From NCBI RefSeq assembly GCF_040110915.1, contig NZ_CP157793.1, positions 3,657,001 to 3,721,000 on the forward strand: a stretch of DNA of 64,000 bases, in the 5' to 3' direction. Positions 9,192 through 18,015 of the stretch are shown one piece after another. The stretch is from Stappia sp. (GTDB taxonomy: Bacteria; Pseudomonadota; Alphaproteobacteria; Rhizobiales; Stappiaceae). The notes below the pieces were generated by a model. It searched no databases. It worked only from the letters and a program-made list of their open reading frames with translations, and had not been told where the DNA came from. Each line of letters begins with the position of its first letter. Position 1 is the stretch's first letter. A program made the translations under genes and the position numbers.

Positions 9192-10205
9192 ATGCCGGTG
9201 CTGACGGAAGCGGAAGAAATCTCCGATATCGCCTTCGGTTACATGGGGTCGAAGGCGCTGTTCGCGGCCCTTCGGTTCGGCGTCTTCACGACGCTTGCCA
9301 GGGGGCCGATGCGCGCCGAAGCGCTGGCCGACGCGGTCGATCTGCCCGCGGAACGCTGCCGCACGCTGCTGACCGCCCTCACCGCGCTCGGGCTGACGAG
9401 CGTGGAGGGCGACACCTACAGGAACTCGCCGGCGGCCGAGCGGTTTCTGGTCAAGGGCGCCAAATACGATTTCTCCGACTATCTGCGTCTGCAGGTCGGC
9501 CAGCAGATGTATCCGCTGATGGACCAGATCGAACCGGCGCTGACCGGCGATCTGCCCGACGACGCGACCGCTTCCTATGCCGACTGGTTTTCCGATGCCG
9601 AGGAGGCGCGGCTCTACTCCGAGAGCCAGCACGCCGGCTCGCTCGGCCCGGCGCAATCGCTCGCCCGCAAGATCGATCTTTCGAACGCGCGCAAGCTGCT
9701 GGACGTGGGCGGCGGCACCGGTGCCTTCGCCATCACGCTGTGCGAGGCCAATCCGCAACTCACGGCGACCATCGTCGATTTTCCCAATGTGGCGAAGCTC
9801 GGGCTCGACTTCGTGGCGCGCGCCGGGCTCGACGACCGGATCTCCTATCGCACGGGCAACGCGCTGGAGACCGAATGGCCGAAGGATCAGGACGTGATCC
9901 TGATGTCCTACCTTCTGTCCGGCGTGCCCGATCACGCCCATGAGGGTTTGATCGCGCGTGCCGTCGAGCATCTCGCGCCGGGCGGGCGGCTGCTCGTGCA
10001 CGACTTCGTGGTCGACGCCGACCGGGCCGGGCCCAAGAACACCGCGCTGTGGCAGTTGCAGCACACGGCCTTCACGCCGGAGGCCCGCTCCATCAGCGAC
10101 GACTGGCTCGCCGCGCGGCTGCGCGACGCCGGCCTGACCGAGGTGTCCGTGGCGCCCCTGATCCCCGGCATGACGAAGCTCGCGGTCGGCACCCGCCCCG
10201 CCTGA
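9192..10205 (+). CDS. SAM-dependent O-methyltransferase-like protein
   Basis: A 337-residue methyltransferase of the plant-type O-methyltransferase family (acetylserotonin O-methyltransferase / CrtF-like). The N-terminal winged-helix dimerisation domain spans about residues 10-95 (GSKALFAALRFGVFTTLA). It is followed by a Rossmann SAM-binding domain with LLDVGGGTGAFAITL near residue 170 and the later motif HLAPGGRLLVHDFVVD. No catalytic histidine or acceptor can be assigned. It is convergent with the following LysR gene and next to the mttB-like pair. Membership of the same methyl-metabolism cluster is plausible but unproven. The 268-bp upstream region has the 8984-9010 hairpin and nothing else recognisable. 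Confidence 0.82.
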   Translation: MPVLTEAEEISDIAFGYMGSKALFAALRFGVFTTLARGPMRAEALADAVDLPAERCRTLLTALTALGLTSVEGDTYRNSPAAERFLVKGAKYDFSDYLRLQVGQQMYPLMDQIEPALTGDLPDDATASYADWFSDAEEARLYSESQHAGSLGPAQSLARKIDLSNARKLLDVGGGTGAFAITLCEANPQLTATIVDFPNVAKLGLDFVARAGLDDRISYRTGNALETEWPKDQDVILMSYLLSGVPDHAHEGLIARAVEHLAPGGRLLVHDFVVDADRAGPKNTALWQLQHTAFTPEARSISDDWLAARLRDAGLTEVSVAPLIPGMTKLAVGTRPA

Positions 10206-10233
10206 GGACACGCCCGAGGACAAGGGCGCGCCC

Positions 10234-11142
10234 TCACCCGCCGCGCTGCTCGAGAAACCAGTCGCGTACCTGCTCGGCCTGCGGCGACAGCGCCCGGTCG
10301 CGCGGCCACACGAGCTGGAACGGCGTCGCCGTTTCCAGCACATGGGTCGTGACGCGGGCCAGCACGCCGGTCTCGACCATGCGGTCGGTCAGATGCTTCC
10401 AGCCGAGCGCCACGCCCTCGCCGGCGATCACCGCCTGCACGACGAGCACATAGTCGTTGATGAAGAGCGCATTGGCGCGCGAGGGCCGCGCCACCCCGGC
10501 GGACACGAACCAGTCGCCCCAATCCGCGCAAGGCCGATAGGGCTCCTCCAGATGAATGAGCCGGTGGCGCAGAAGATCGGCCGGGCATTCGGGCGGGGCG
10601 TGCTGCTCCAGATAGGCCGGCCCGGCCACCGCCTCGATCCGCTCCGGGGCGAGCCACTCCGCCTCATAGGCGAAGAAGGCGCCGAGCGGGGCGGACCGCA
10701 CGCCGAGCGGAATATTCTCCGCGCCGATGTCGATATCCCGCTCGCCGGTCTGGATCCGGAGATCGATCTCCGGCAGATCCGCGCGAAACCGCGCCAGGCG
10801 CGGCAGCATCCAGAAGCTGGCGAAGGCGGTGGAGGCGGACAGCGTCACGTGCCGCTCGCCGCCCAGCGCCTTCAGCTCCTCCGCCGACTTGCGAATGGTG
10901 CCGAGCCCCAGCGCCACGTCGGCGTGAAAGCGCGCGCCCGCCTCGGTTAGCTCCACCCGCCGGTGACGGCGATGGAACAGCCGCACGCCCAACGTCTCCT
11001 CCAGCCCGCGCACGGCAAGGCTCACCGCCGCCTGGCTCATGGCGAGTTCCTCCGCCGCCCGCGTGAAGCTGCCGTGCCGGCCGGCGGCCTCGAAGGCGAT
11101 CAGCGCCCCGGCGGAGGGCAGGAGGTGGCGCAGGCTTTCCAT
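10234..11142 (-). CDS. LysR-family transcriptional regulator (GcvA-like)
   Basis: A 302-residue LysR regulator of the GcvA-type branch. The helix-turn-helix is in GRHGSFTRAAEELAMSQAAV with the following LEETLGVRLFHRRHRRVELT. The effector domain begins near residue 92 (HVTLSASTAFASFWMLPRLA). GcvA-like regulators commonly control amino-acid or methylated-amine catabolism. It is divergent from the mttB-like gene with a 180-bp shared region, so it is the obvious candidate activator of mttB and the flavoprotein gene. The frame and ATG at 11142 give the normal family length. Confidence 0.88.
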   Translation of the reverse strand: MESLRHLLPSAGALIAFEAAGRHGSFTRAAEELAMSQAAVSLAVRGLEETLGVRLFHRRHRRVELTEAGARFHADVALGLGTIRKSAEELKALGGERHVTLSASTAFASFWMLPRLARFRADLPEIDLRIQTGERDIDIGAENIPLGVRSAPLGAFFAYEAEWLAPERIEAVAGPAYLEQHAPPECPADLLRHRLIHLEEPYRPCADWGDWFVSAGVARPSRANALFINDYVLVVQAVIAGEGVALGWKHLTDRMVETGVLARVTTHVLETATPFQLVWPRDRALSPQAEQVRDWFLEQRGG

Positions 11143-11322
11143 AAGCTCAGCCTATCTAACGCGTGAGAATTTTCCAGCATTACGCGGGCCTGCCGCAGCG
11201 CTACGCTGACATCGACGGGGTTGGAGGACCCCGGCTCGGCCATCCGGCCAACGGCCCTATCACGCGTGATTGCAAGCAAGAGTGCAGGCGCGGGTGGGGG
11301 CCGGCAGGGAGGAGACGCGATC

Positions 11323-12897
11323 ATGTCGGACCCGATGCTCCAGGAAGAGGACCGTCCGCGCCGGCGCGCGACACGCTCCGAGGGCGGCGGCGCCCGCGAC
11401 CGGCGGCGCGCGCGACGGGCCTCGGGCGGGCATGCCGCGCCCGCCTACATCACGCGCCAGATCCCGCCCTACGACATCCTCGACGAGGAGCGGCTTTTGC
11501 GCATCGAGGCCGCCGCCGACCGGATCCTCGCCGAGATCGGCGTCGAGATCCGCGGCGACGACGCGGCGCTAGCGCTGTTTCGCGCCGCCGGGGCCGGGGG
11601 AACGGGGCTCACCTGCACCTTCGAACCCGGCATGCTGCGCGAGATCCTCAAGACCGCGCCGGCCGTCTTCACCCAGCACGCGCGCAATCCGGCCCGCTCG
11701 GTCGAGATCGGCGGCCCGCACATGGCCTTCGCGCCCGCCTATGGCTCGCCCTTCGTGATGGATCTCGACCGCGGCCGGCGCTACGGCACGCTCGAGGACT
11801 TCCAGAACTTCGTGAAGCTCGCCTGTGCGGCCCCGTGGCTGCATCACTCCGGCGGCACGGTGTGCGAACCCACCGACGTGCCGGTCAACAAGCGCCACCT
11901 CGACATGGTCTATGCGCATATGCGCTTTTCCGACAAGCCGTTCCTCGGCTCGGTGACCGCGCCGGAGCGCGCCGAGGACAGCGTCGAGATGGCGCGCATC
12001 CTGTTCGGCGCGGAGCGCGTCGAGCGCGACTGCGTGATCATGGGCAATGTCAACGTCAACTCGCCGCTCGTCTGGGACGGCGCGATGACGGGCGCGATCC
12101 GCGCCTATGCCGCCGCCAACCAGGGCTCGGTGATCGTGCCCTTCATCCTGGGCGGCGCCATGGGGCCGGTGACCACGGCCGGCGCGATCGCCCAGGCGCT
12201 GGCCGAAACCATGGTGGGCTGCGCGCTCACCCAGCTCGTGCGCCCCGGCGCGCCGGTGATCTTCGGCAACTTCCTGTCGTCCATGGCGCTGCGCTCGGGC
12301 TCGCCCACCTTCGGCACGCCGGAGCCGGCGGCCGGATCGCTGGTCGTCGGCCAGCTCGCCCGGCGGCTGAACCTGCCGCTGCGCTGCGCCGGCGCCTTCA
12401 CCACCTCGAAGCTCCCCGACGCCCAGGCCTTGCAGGAAAGCACCATGTCGATGCTCTCCGCCGTGCAGTCCGGCGCGAACTTCCTGCTGCACTCGGCCGG
12501 CTTTCTCGATGGCCTGCTGTCGATGAGCTACGAGAAATTCGTGCTCGACGTCGACCAGTGCGGCGCGCTGCACAGCTATCTCGCCGGTGTCGCCGTGGAT
12601 GACAATTCGCTCGCGCTCGATGCCTTCGCCGAGGTCGGGCCCGGCAACCACTTCTTCGGCTGCGCGCACACGATGACCAACTACGAGACCTGCTTCTGGG
12701 ACAGTCAGCTCGCCGACAACGACCCCTTCGAGACCTGGGACGAGGGCGGGCGGATCGACGCCGCCACCCGCGCCAACGCCCGCTGGAAGGCAATGCTCGC
12801 CGACTACGAGGCGCCGGCGCTCGACGAAGCCCTCGACGAGGCGCTCACCGACTATATCGCCCGCAAGAAGGCCTCAATGGACGACGCCTGGTACTGA
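11323..12897 (+). CDS. MttB-like (non-pyrrolysine) trimethylamine methyltransferase family protein
   Basis: A 524-residue member of the MttB superfamily. Authentic MttB moves a methyl group from trimethylamine to a corrinoid protein and needs pyrrolysine encoded by an in-frame amber codon. Here the frame is open from start to stop with no TAG, so this is the pyrrolysine-free branch, whose characterised members demethylate glycine betaine or related quaternary amines. An Arg-rich N-terminus (about residues 8-35) precedes the conserved body starting ITRQIPPYDILDEERL. The ATG at 11323 has a GGAGACG ribosome site; an upstream in-frame start at 11221 lacks one. The flavoprotein gene follows 51 bp downstream. 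No corrinoid protein gene is present in the window. Confidence 0.87.
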   Translation: MSDPMLQEEDRPRRRATRSEGGGARDRRRARRASGGHAAPAYITRQIPPYDILDEERLLRIEAAADRILAEIGVEIRGDDAALALFRAAGAGGTGLTCTFEPGMLREILKTAPAVFTQHARNPARSVEIGGPHMAFAPAYGSPFVMDLDRGRRYGTLEDFQNFVKLACAAPWLHHSGGTVCEPTDVPVNKRHLDMVYAHMRFSDKPFLGSVTAPERAEDSVEMARILFGAERVERDCVIMGNVNVNSPLVWDGAMTGAIRAYAAANQGSVIVPFILGGAMGPVTTAGAIAQALAETMVGCALTQLVRPGAPVIFGNFLSSMALRSGSPTFGTPEPAAGSLVVGQLARRLNLPLRCAGAFTTSKLPDAQALQESTMSMLSAVQSGANFLLHSAGFLDGLLSMSYEKFVLDVDQCGALHSYLAGVAVDDNSLALDAFAEVGPGNHFFGCAHTMTNYETCFWDSQLADNDPFETWDEGGRIDAATRANARWKAMLADYEAPALDEALDEALTDYIARKKASMDDAWY

Positions 12898-12948
12898 CCC
12901 GGCGTCCTCCCGCAGCCGATCGCAGACCGCTCCCGTCACGGACAGGCC

Positions 12949-14997
12949 ATGACCGCAACCGATCCCCTGCTCCAGCCCTATCAGCTCAAGCATCTGACCC
13001 TGCGCAACCGGCTGATGTCGACGGCGCATGAGCCGGCCTATTCCGAAGACGGCCTGCCGGGCGAGCGCTATCGCCTCTACCACGTGGAAAAGGCGAAGGG
13101 GGGCATCGGGCTGACCATGACGGCGGGCTCGGCCGTGGTCTCGCCCGACAGTCCCGCCGCCTTCGGCAATCTGCACGCCTACAAGGACGAGATCGTGCCG
13201 GCATTGAAGCGGCTCGCCGACGACTGCCACGACCATGGCGCGGCGGTGATGATCCAGATCACCCACCTCGGCCGGCGCACCGGCTGGAACAAGGCCGACT
13301 GGCTGCCGGTGCTGGCGCCCTCGCCGATCCGCGAACCGGCGCATCGCGCCTTCCCCAAGGAGGCGGAGGACTGGGATCTGGAGCGCATCGCCACCGACTA
13401 CGCCGATGCGACCGAACGCATGCAGGCCGCCGGCCTCGACGGCATCGAGCTGGAGGCCTACGGCCATCTGCTCGACGGGTTCTGGTCGCCCGCCACCAAC
13501 ACCCGCGAGGATGACCATGGAGGATCGCTCGACAACCGGTTGCGCTTCACGCATCGGGTGCTGGCGGCGATCCGCGCCCGCGTCGGCGACGACTTCATCG
13601 TCGGCGTGCGCATGGTCGCCGACGAGGACTGGGACAAGGGCCTGACGCGCGCCGAAGGGGTGGAGATCGCCCGGCGCCTGGTCGCCGGCGGTCGTGTCGA
13701 CTTCCTCAATCTCATTCGCGGCCATATCGACACGGATGCCGCCCTGTCCAAGGTGATCCCGATCCAGGGCATGGCCTCCACGCCGCATCTCGACTTCGCC
13801 GGCGAGGTGCGCGCCGAGACCCGCTTTCCCGTGTTCCACGCCGCGCGCATTTCCGATGTCGCCACCGCGCGCCACGCCATCGCCGAGGGCAAGCTCGATC
13901 TGGTCGGCATGACGCGGGCGCATATCGCCGATCCGCACATCGGCCGCAAGGTGATGGAGGGACGGGAGCACGAGATCCGCCCCTGCGTCGGCGCGACCTA
14001 CTGCCTCGACCGCATCTACGAGGGTCACGAGGCGCTGTGCATCCACAATGCGGCCACGGGGCGCGAGGCGACCATGCCGCATGTGATCGCACGCACGCAC
14101 GGCGCGCCGCGCCGTGTCGTCGTGGTCGGCGCCGGTCCGGCGGGGCTGGAGGCGGCGCGCGTCGCGGGCCAGCGCGGGCATGAGGTCACCGTGCTGGAGG
14201 CCGCGCCGCAGGCCGGCGGGCAGGTGCGGCTCGCCGCGCAAAGCCCGCGCCGGCGCGAGCTGATCGGCATCGTCGACTGGCGGCTGGAACAATGTGCCGC
14301 CACCGGGGTCACCTTTCGCTACAACACCTATGCCGAAGCGGAGGACGTGCTGGCGCTCCAGCCCGATGTGGTCCTCATCGCCACCGGCGGGCTGCCGAAC
14401 ACAGAGATCCTCGCGCGAGGCAACGAGCTCGCCGTGTCGTCCTGGGACATCGTCTCCGGCGCGGTGAAGCCGGCGGGGCGCGTGCTCGTCTACGACGACA
14501 ACGGCGGGCATCCGGGCATGCAGGCGGCGGAAGCCGCCGTCCGCGCCGGCGCGCAGGTCGAGATCGTCACGCCCGAACGCTTCTTCGCCCCCGAAATGGG
14601 CGGGCTCAACCATGTCCCCTATGCCCGTCTGTTTCAGGAGGCCGGCGCGACGATCACCATCAACACCCGGGTGATTGGCGTTGCCCGCGAGGGCAACGAA
14701 CTGGTGGCCACGCTCGGCTCCGACTACAGCGCGGCGACCCGGGACCGCCGGATCGACCAGCTCGTCGTCGAACACGGCACGCTCCCGCTCGACGAGCTCT
14801 ACCGGGCGCTCAAGCCGGCGGCGCGCAATCTCGGCGCCATCGACTGGCGACGGGTGATCGCGGCCAGGGGCGAGACGCCCTTCCCCTTGCGCAATCCGCA
14901 AGGGTCCTTCGATCTGGCGCGCATCGGCGATGCGGTCGCCTCGCGCAACATCCACGCCGCGATCTACGAGGCGCTGCGGCTGACCAAGGATCTGTGA
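12949..14997 (+). CDS. FMN/FAD NADH:flavin oxidoreductase, N-methylproline demethylase-like
   Basis: A 682-residue fusion of an Old-Yellow-Enzyme-type TIM barrel (residues 1-370) and an FAD/NAD-binding module (GAGPAGLEAARVAGQRGHEV near residue 392), as in trimethylamine dehydrogenase and 2,4-dienoyl-CoA reductase. Between them lies a cysteine cluster C-x5-C-x11-C (CVGATYC ... ALC). This fits the iron-sulfur region of the N-methylproline / stachydrine demethylase branch, though the spacing departs from the classical C-x2-C-x3-C pattern. The likely reaction is oxidative removal of an N-methyl group. Translation probably couples with the upstream mttB-like gene. The substrate is inferred, with proline betaine, N-methylproline, dimethylglycine and carnitine-type compounds all possible. 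Confidence 0.85.
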   Translation: MTATDPLLQPYQLKHLTLRNRLMSTAHEPAYSEDGLPGERYRLYHVEKAKGGIGLTMTAGSAVVSPDSPAAFGNLHAYKDEIVPALKRLADDCHDHGAAVMIQITHLGRRTGWNKADWLPVLAPSPIREPAHRAFPKEAEDWDLERIATDYADATERMQAAGLDGIELEAYGHLLDGFWSPATNTREDDHGGSLDNRLRFTHRVLAAIRARVGDDFIVGVRMVADEDWDKGLTRAEGVEIARRLVAGGRVDFLNLIRGHIDTDAALSKVIPIQGMASTPHLDFAGEVRAETRFPVFHAARISDVATARHAIAEGKLDLVGMTRAHIADPHIGRKVMEGREHEIRPCVGATYCLDRIYEGHEALCIHNAATGREATMPHVIARTHGAPRRVVVVGAGPAGLEAARVAGQRGHEVTVLEAAPQAGGQVRLAAQSPRRRELIGIVDWRLEQCAATGVTFRYNTYAEAEDVLALQPDVVLIATGGLPNTEILARGNELAVSSWDIVSGAVKPAGRVLVYDDNGGHPGMQAAEAAVRAGAQVEIVTPERFFAPEMGGLNHVPYARLFQEAGATITINTRVIGVAREGNELVATLGSDYSAATRDRRIDQLVVEHGTLPLDELYRALKPAARNLGAIDWRRVIAARGETPFPLRNPQGSFDLARIGDAVASRNIHAAIYEALRLTKDL

Positions 14998-15143
14998 CGG
15001 CGCCCGCCGCGCGGACCGCCCGGCAGACCGGCGATGCAAAGCTGCAACACTCGCGCGGATTTGCGCGCGCGTTAGCGCTTTCCGCGCCGAATGCGCGTAT
15101 AAGGCAGGAAACCGTGTTCAGTTCGCCGGAGCAGCTCCTCCCC

Positions 15144-15983
15144 ATGCGTCATCTTCGTCTCCCCACGCGCCACATCCGCAAGAGCCTCCTTCTGTCGAGC
15201 GCGCTGGCGCTGGCGCTTGCCGCCCCGGCCAAAGCCCAGGACGGCCTGTCGCCGCCCGACGACATGCCGCTCCCCGACCGCCAGTTCGTGATCGACCTCG
15301 GCGTCGGCGCCATCGCCAAGCCGCGCTACGAGGGCGCGGACAGCATGCTCGTCTATCCGCTGCCCATCGTCTCGGTCGGCCGCTTCTACCTGCCCGGTCT
15401 CGGCCAGGTCGCGGACGGCGCGAAAAACACCCGCGGTTTCTTCTTCTTCCCCTCGTTCAACTTCATCGGCGAGCGCAAGGCCACCGACAATGTCGATCTG
15501 ACCGGCACCAACACCGTCAACTGGGCACTTGAGCTCGGTGCCGGCGCGGGCTTCCGCTACGACTGGTTCCGCGCCTTCGTGGAGTTGCGCCAGGGCATCA
15601 ACGGCCACTCCGGGCAGGTCGGCCAGATCGGCGCGGACGTGGTGTTCAACCCGCTGGAGCGGGTGCAGCTCAGCCTCGGCCCGCGCGCGGATTTCGCCAG
15701 CGGCGACTACATGGACACCTATTTCGGGGTGACGGCGGCGGAAGCGGCGGGCTCCGGCGGGCGCCTCACCGCCTATAATCCCGATGGCGGCTTCAAGTCG
15801 GTCGGCGTTCTGGGACGCCTCAGCTATTCGGTCACCGACCGGACCGCGCTGCACGTGCAGGCCGGCTGGGACCGCTACATCGGCGATGCCAAGAACAGCC
15901 CCATCGTGAAGAACGGCGACGAGAACCAGTTCTCCATCGGCGCGGGCGTCACCTACCGCTTCGCCTTCGACCTGTTCGACTGA
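15144..15983 (+). CDS. MipA/OmpV family outer-membrane protein
   Basis: A 279-residue outer-membrane beta-barrel of the MipA/OmpV family, a scaffold for murein-synthesising enzymes in enterobacteria and of varied function elsewhere. A signal peptide (basic RHIRKS, then a hydrophobic SLLLSSALALALAAPAKAQ cut after A-x-A) occupies residues 1-31. The mature part alternates hydrophobic and polar residues and ends in aromatic Phe plus Asp (FAFDLFD), close to a typical barrel terminus. The frame is open far upstream, but the ATG at 15144 is the only start that gives a signal peptide. A strong terminator follows 23 bp after the stop. Confidence 0.85.
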   Translation: MRHLRLPTRHIRKSLLLSSALALALAAPAKAQDGLSPPDDMPLPDRQFVIDLGVGAIAKPRYEGADSMLVYPLPIVSVGRFYLPGLGQVADGAKNTRGFFFFPSFNFIGERKATDNVDLTGTNTVNWALELGAGAGFRYDWFRAFVELRQGINGHSGQVGQIGADVVFNPLERVQLSLGPRADFASGDYMDTYFGVTAAEAAGSGGRLTAYNPDGGFKSVGVLGRLSYSVTDRTALHVQAGWDRYIGDAKNSPIVKNGDENQFSIGAGVTYRFAFDLFD

Positions 15984-16006
15984 CCTCGCCTCGCCAACAG
16001 GCCAGC

Positions 16007-16034
16007 AAAAAGCCCGCCACCCGGCGGGCTTTTT
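16007..16034 (+). terminator. Rho-independent terminator after mipA
   Basis: agcccgcc, 4-nt loop, ggcgggct, flanked by A5 before and T5 after. The symmetric A/T flanks mean it may also stop transcription from the minus strand, but the minus-strand pentapeptide gene ends 37 bp to the right and reads into it. Confidence 0.9.
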
Positions 16035-16070
16035 CATGCGCGGATCTGTCGGAGGCAGGGTCGCCGGCGC

Positions 16071-16898
16071 TCACCGCAGGTCCGAGCACACCTCGATCAT
16101 GACGCCGTCGGGCAAGCGGGTGGTCTCGTCGCCGCAGGCGCCGACGAGCCGGGCCTCGTCGAGCCCCCGCGCGCCCGTGAGATCCGCGCCGACGAGGCGC
16201 GTGCGCCGAAACAGCGTGTTTTCAAGCTTCGCCCCGGTCAGGTCGGCGCCGCTCAGATCGCCGCTGGAGAAATGCGCCCCGGACAGGTCGGCATTGCGGA
16301 AATTCGCACCGGTCGCCACGACCCGGTCGAAATCGGAGAACATCAGCCGCGCGCCGCTGAGATCGGCGCCGCGCAGATCCGCGCGCTCCAGATTGATGCC
16401 GTCCATCTTGGCCGCGCGGAACGACGCGCCGTCCGCCCTGGCGCGCATCATCATCGCCAGACGCAAATCGGCATCGTCGAAGCGGGCGCGCGAGGCCACC
16501 GTCTCGTTGAGATCCGCGTTGCGCAGGTCGGCGTCCCCGAAGTCGGCTTCGATGAGGGTCGCCTTTTCCAGATCGACGCCCCGCATCGACGCCTCGCGGA
16601 AATCCGCAAGGCTGAGATCGGCACGCTCGACCTCCGCGCGCCGCAGATCCGCGCCGCGCAGATTGGCGCCGACCAGCCTGGCCTCCTTCAGGTCCGCCTC
16701 GCGCAGCACCGCCCGCGACAGATCGGCCTTTTCCACCGACAGGCCGCGCAGCTCGCCGAGCCGGAAGTCGCAGCGCACGCAGGCGCCGCTTTCCAGCAGG
16801 CGCTCAAGGTCGGCCTCGCTCGCCGCCGGCGCGCCCGCGGCAAGAAGGAGACCGGCGAGAGCGGACAGCAGAACCCGGACCGGGGGGAGGACTTGCAT
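16071..16898 (-). CDS. Exported pentapeptide-repeat protein
   Basis: A 275-residue protein with an N-terminal signal sequence (VLLSALAGLLLAAGAPAAS). The mature part consists almost entirely of A(D/N)LXX pentapeptide repeats (about residues 55-250), predicted to fold as a right-handed quadrilateral beta-helix. Four cysteines flank the repeats (CVRC near the start; ACGDE and VCSDL at the end), suggesting disulfides in the periplasm. I chose the ATG at 16898, which has TTGAGG upstream. An in-frame ATG at 16928 would add ten residues before the same signal peptide. It is divergent from the L,D-transpeptidase gene. The function is unknown. Confidence 0.82.
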   Translation of the reverse strand: MQVLPPVRVLLSALAGLLLAAGAPAASEADLERLLESGACVRCDFRLGELRGLSVEKADLSRAVLREADLKEARLVGANLRGADLRRAEVERADLSLADFREASMRGVDLEKATLIEADFGDADLRNADLNETVASRARFDDADLRLAMMMRARADGASFRAAKMDGINLERADLRGADLSGARLMFSDFDRVVATGANFRNADLSGAHFSSGDLSGADLTGAKLENTLFRRTRLVGADLTGARGLDEARLVGACGDETTRLPDGVMIEVCSDLR

Positions 16899-17081
16899 GA
16901 CGAACCTCAAGGTTTTGGCGTGGCGCATTGTGAAAAGGTAAGTGCGTCGAATGGCATTGTAAGGGCGTCCCGTGGCCAGGACGTTACCGCGCGCCGGCCG
17001 GCATGCCGATACGGACCTGCGCGGATGGCAAGCCGGCGACATGCTGCTAGGATTTGGCGGGATACAGGGTGGAAACGGACC

Positions 17082-17546
17082 ATGAGACTGCGGACCCTCG
17101 TCGGCCGGTTGCCGGGCGCCACGCTTGCGCTGACGCTTCTGATCGCGGCCTGTCTGAGCGTGCTCGAGGCCCCGCGCGCCGAGGCGGCGAGCCTGGTGGC
17201 GCGCATCGACCTGTCCGAGCAGCGCATGCGCGTCTACGAGAACGGCCGGCAGATCGCGACCTGGCTCGTCTCCACCGCAAGGCGCGGTTATCGCACGCCG
17301 ACCGGCACATTCCGGCCGGGGCGCATGCATGAGCGCTATTTCTCCAGAAAATACGACAATGCGCCGATGCCGCATGCGATCTTCTTCCACGGCGGCTACG
17401 CCATCCACGGCACCACCGCGATCAAGAGCCTCGGCCAACCCGCCTCCCATGGCTGCGTGCGGCTGCATCCCGACAATGCGCGCCGGCTGTTCGCCCTGGT
17501 GAAACGCCATGGAAAGAGCAATGCGCGAATCGTCATTACCCGGTAA
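17082..17546 (+). CDS. L,D-transpeptidase (YkuD domain)
   Basis: A 154-residue periplasmic L,D-transpeptidase consisting of a signal peptide (residues 1-35, ending APRAEA) and a minimal YkuD domain. The catalytic motif SHGCVRL places Cys at residue 125 with His 123, and the upstream conserved histidine is in GYAIHGTT. Such enzymes form 3-3 peptidoglycan cross-links or attach proteins to murein. The basic RGYRTPTGTF segment is the usual substrate-side strand. The start ATG gives a clean signal peptide. The 153-bp gap to the divergent pentapeptide gene presumably holds both promoters. Confidence 0.9.
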   Translation: MRLRTLVGRLPGATLALTLLIAACLSVLEAPRAEAASLVARIDLSEQRMRVYENGRQIATWLVSTARRGYRTPTGTFRPGRMHERYFSRKYDNAPMPHAIFFHGGYAIHGTTAIKSLGQPASHGCVRLHPDNARRLFALVKRHGKSNARIVITR

Positions 17547-18003
17547 CCTTTCCGCCAAGGTCCCGGCGTCCGTGTCTTTTCGCGGCGAACGGTTTGGCCT
17601 AGTGTACGCACCGATCGATGGGGCCATCGGGCTGACCGACTGGCTCCCCTCTCGCGAGATCGTGTCTTTGCGAGAAGTCACGGGCGAGAGGTCACGGGCG
17701 AAAGGTGACGGGACGAAGGAAGCCGGCGGGGTCGCATTTGCCGCCTTCCCTCGTCCGCCAATCGCTGACGACGCACAACCTGACTATCAGCGTGCCAACT
17801 GTGGAGCAAAACCCTTGCCAAATGGTTGGCACGCTGCTTTTTCCAGATCTCGTCGCTCCCCCCGTCGAAAAGCCGACATCTGGATCGCATTGACGATCTG
17901 GTAACGCCGCCTGCATCGCAGAACGCGAGGCGAAGCGCGAAAGCGTTATCAAGGCGTTAAGTCGAGGCGGACGAGCTCCCGCGCGTTACAGAAACTCCGC
18001 GCG
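17547..18003. other. Intergenic region with tandem and inverted repeats
   Basis: 457 bp without a convincing gene between the L,D-transpeptidase and patatin genes, which converge. It contains a three-unit 14-bp tandem array (17677-17718, units near gtcacgggcgagag), a perfect 12-bp inverted repeat (17788-17799 with 17825-17836), and the start of an 18-bp tandem duplication at the patatin stop. Confidence 0.7.
17788..17841 (+). terminator. Long perfect inverted repeat followed by T-run, possible terminator
   Basis: cagcgtgccaac, 25-nt spacer, gttggcacgctg, then ctttttt-like sequence (cttttt). The perfect 12-bp stem and T-run suggest a plus-strand terminator for the L,D-transpeptidase transcript. 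The loop is unusually long and the element is 240 bp after the stop, so an operator or mobile-element remnant is an alternative. Confidence 0.45.
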
Positions 18004-18015
18004 TCACAGAAACTC
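17980..18015. repeat. 18-bp tandem duplication spanning the patatin stop codon
   Basis: cgcgcgttacagaaactc is followed directly by cgcgcgtcacagaaactc, one base different. On the minus strand the patatin gene ends in the right-hand copy (Glu-Phe-Leu-stop), and the left-hand copy repeats the same codons with another stop. Confidence 0.8.

Noticed and set aside
11323..12897. Pyrrolysine-containing MttB
   Set aside because: There is no in-frame amber codon within the gene, so it belongs to the pyrrolysine-free MttB branch.
17825..17845. Sigma-54 promoter (tggcacg ...)
   Set aside because: The -24-like tggcac is present, but the -12 element is tttt rather than ttgc. The word is better explained as an arm of the inverted repeat.
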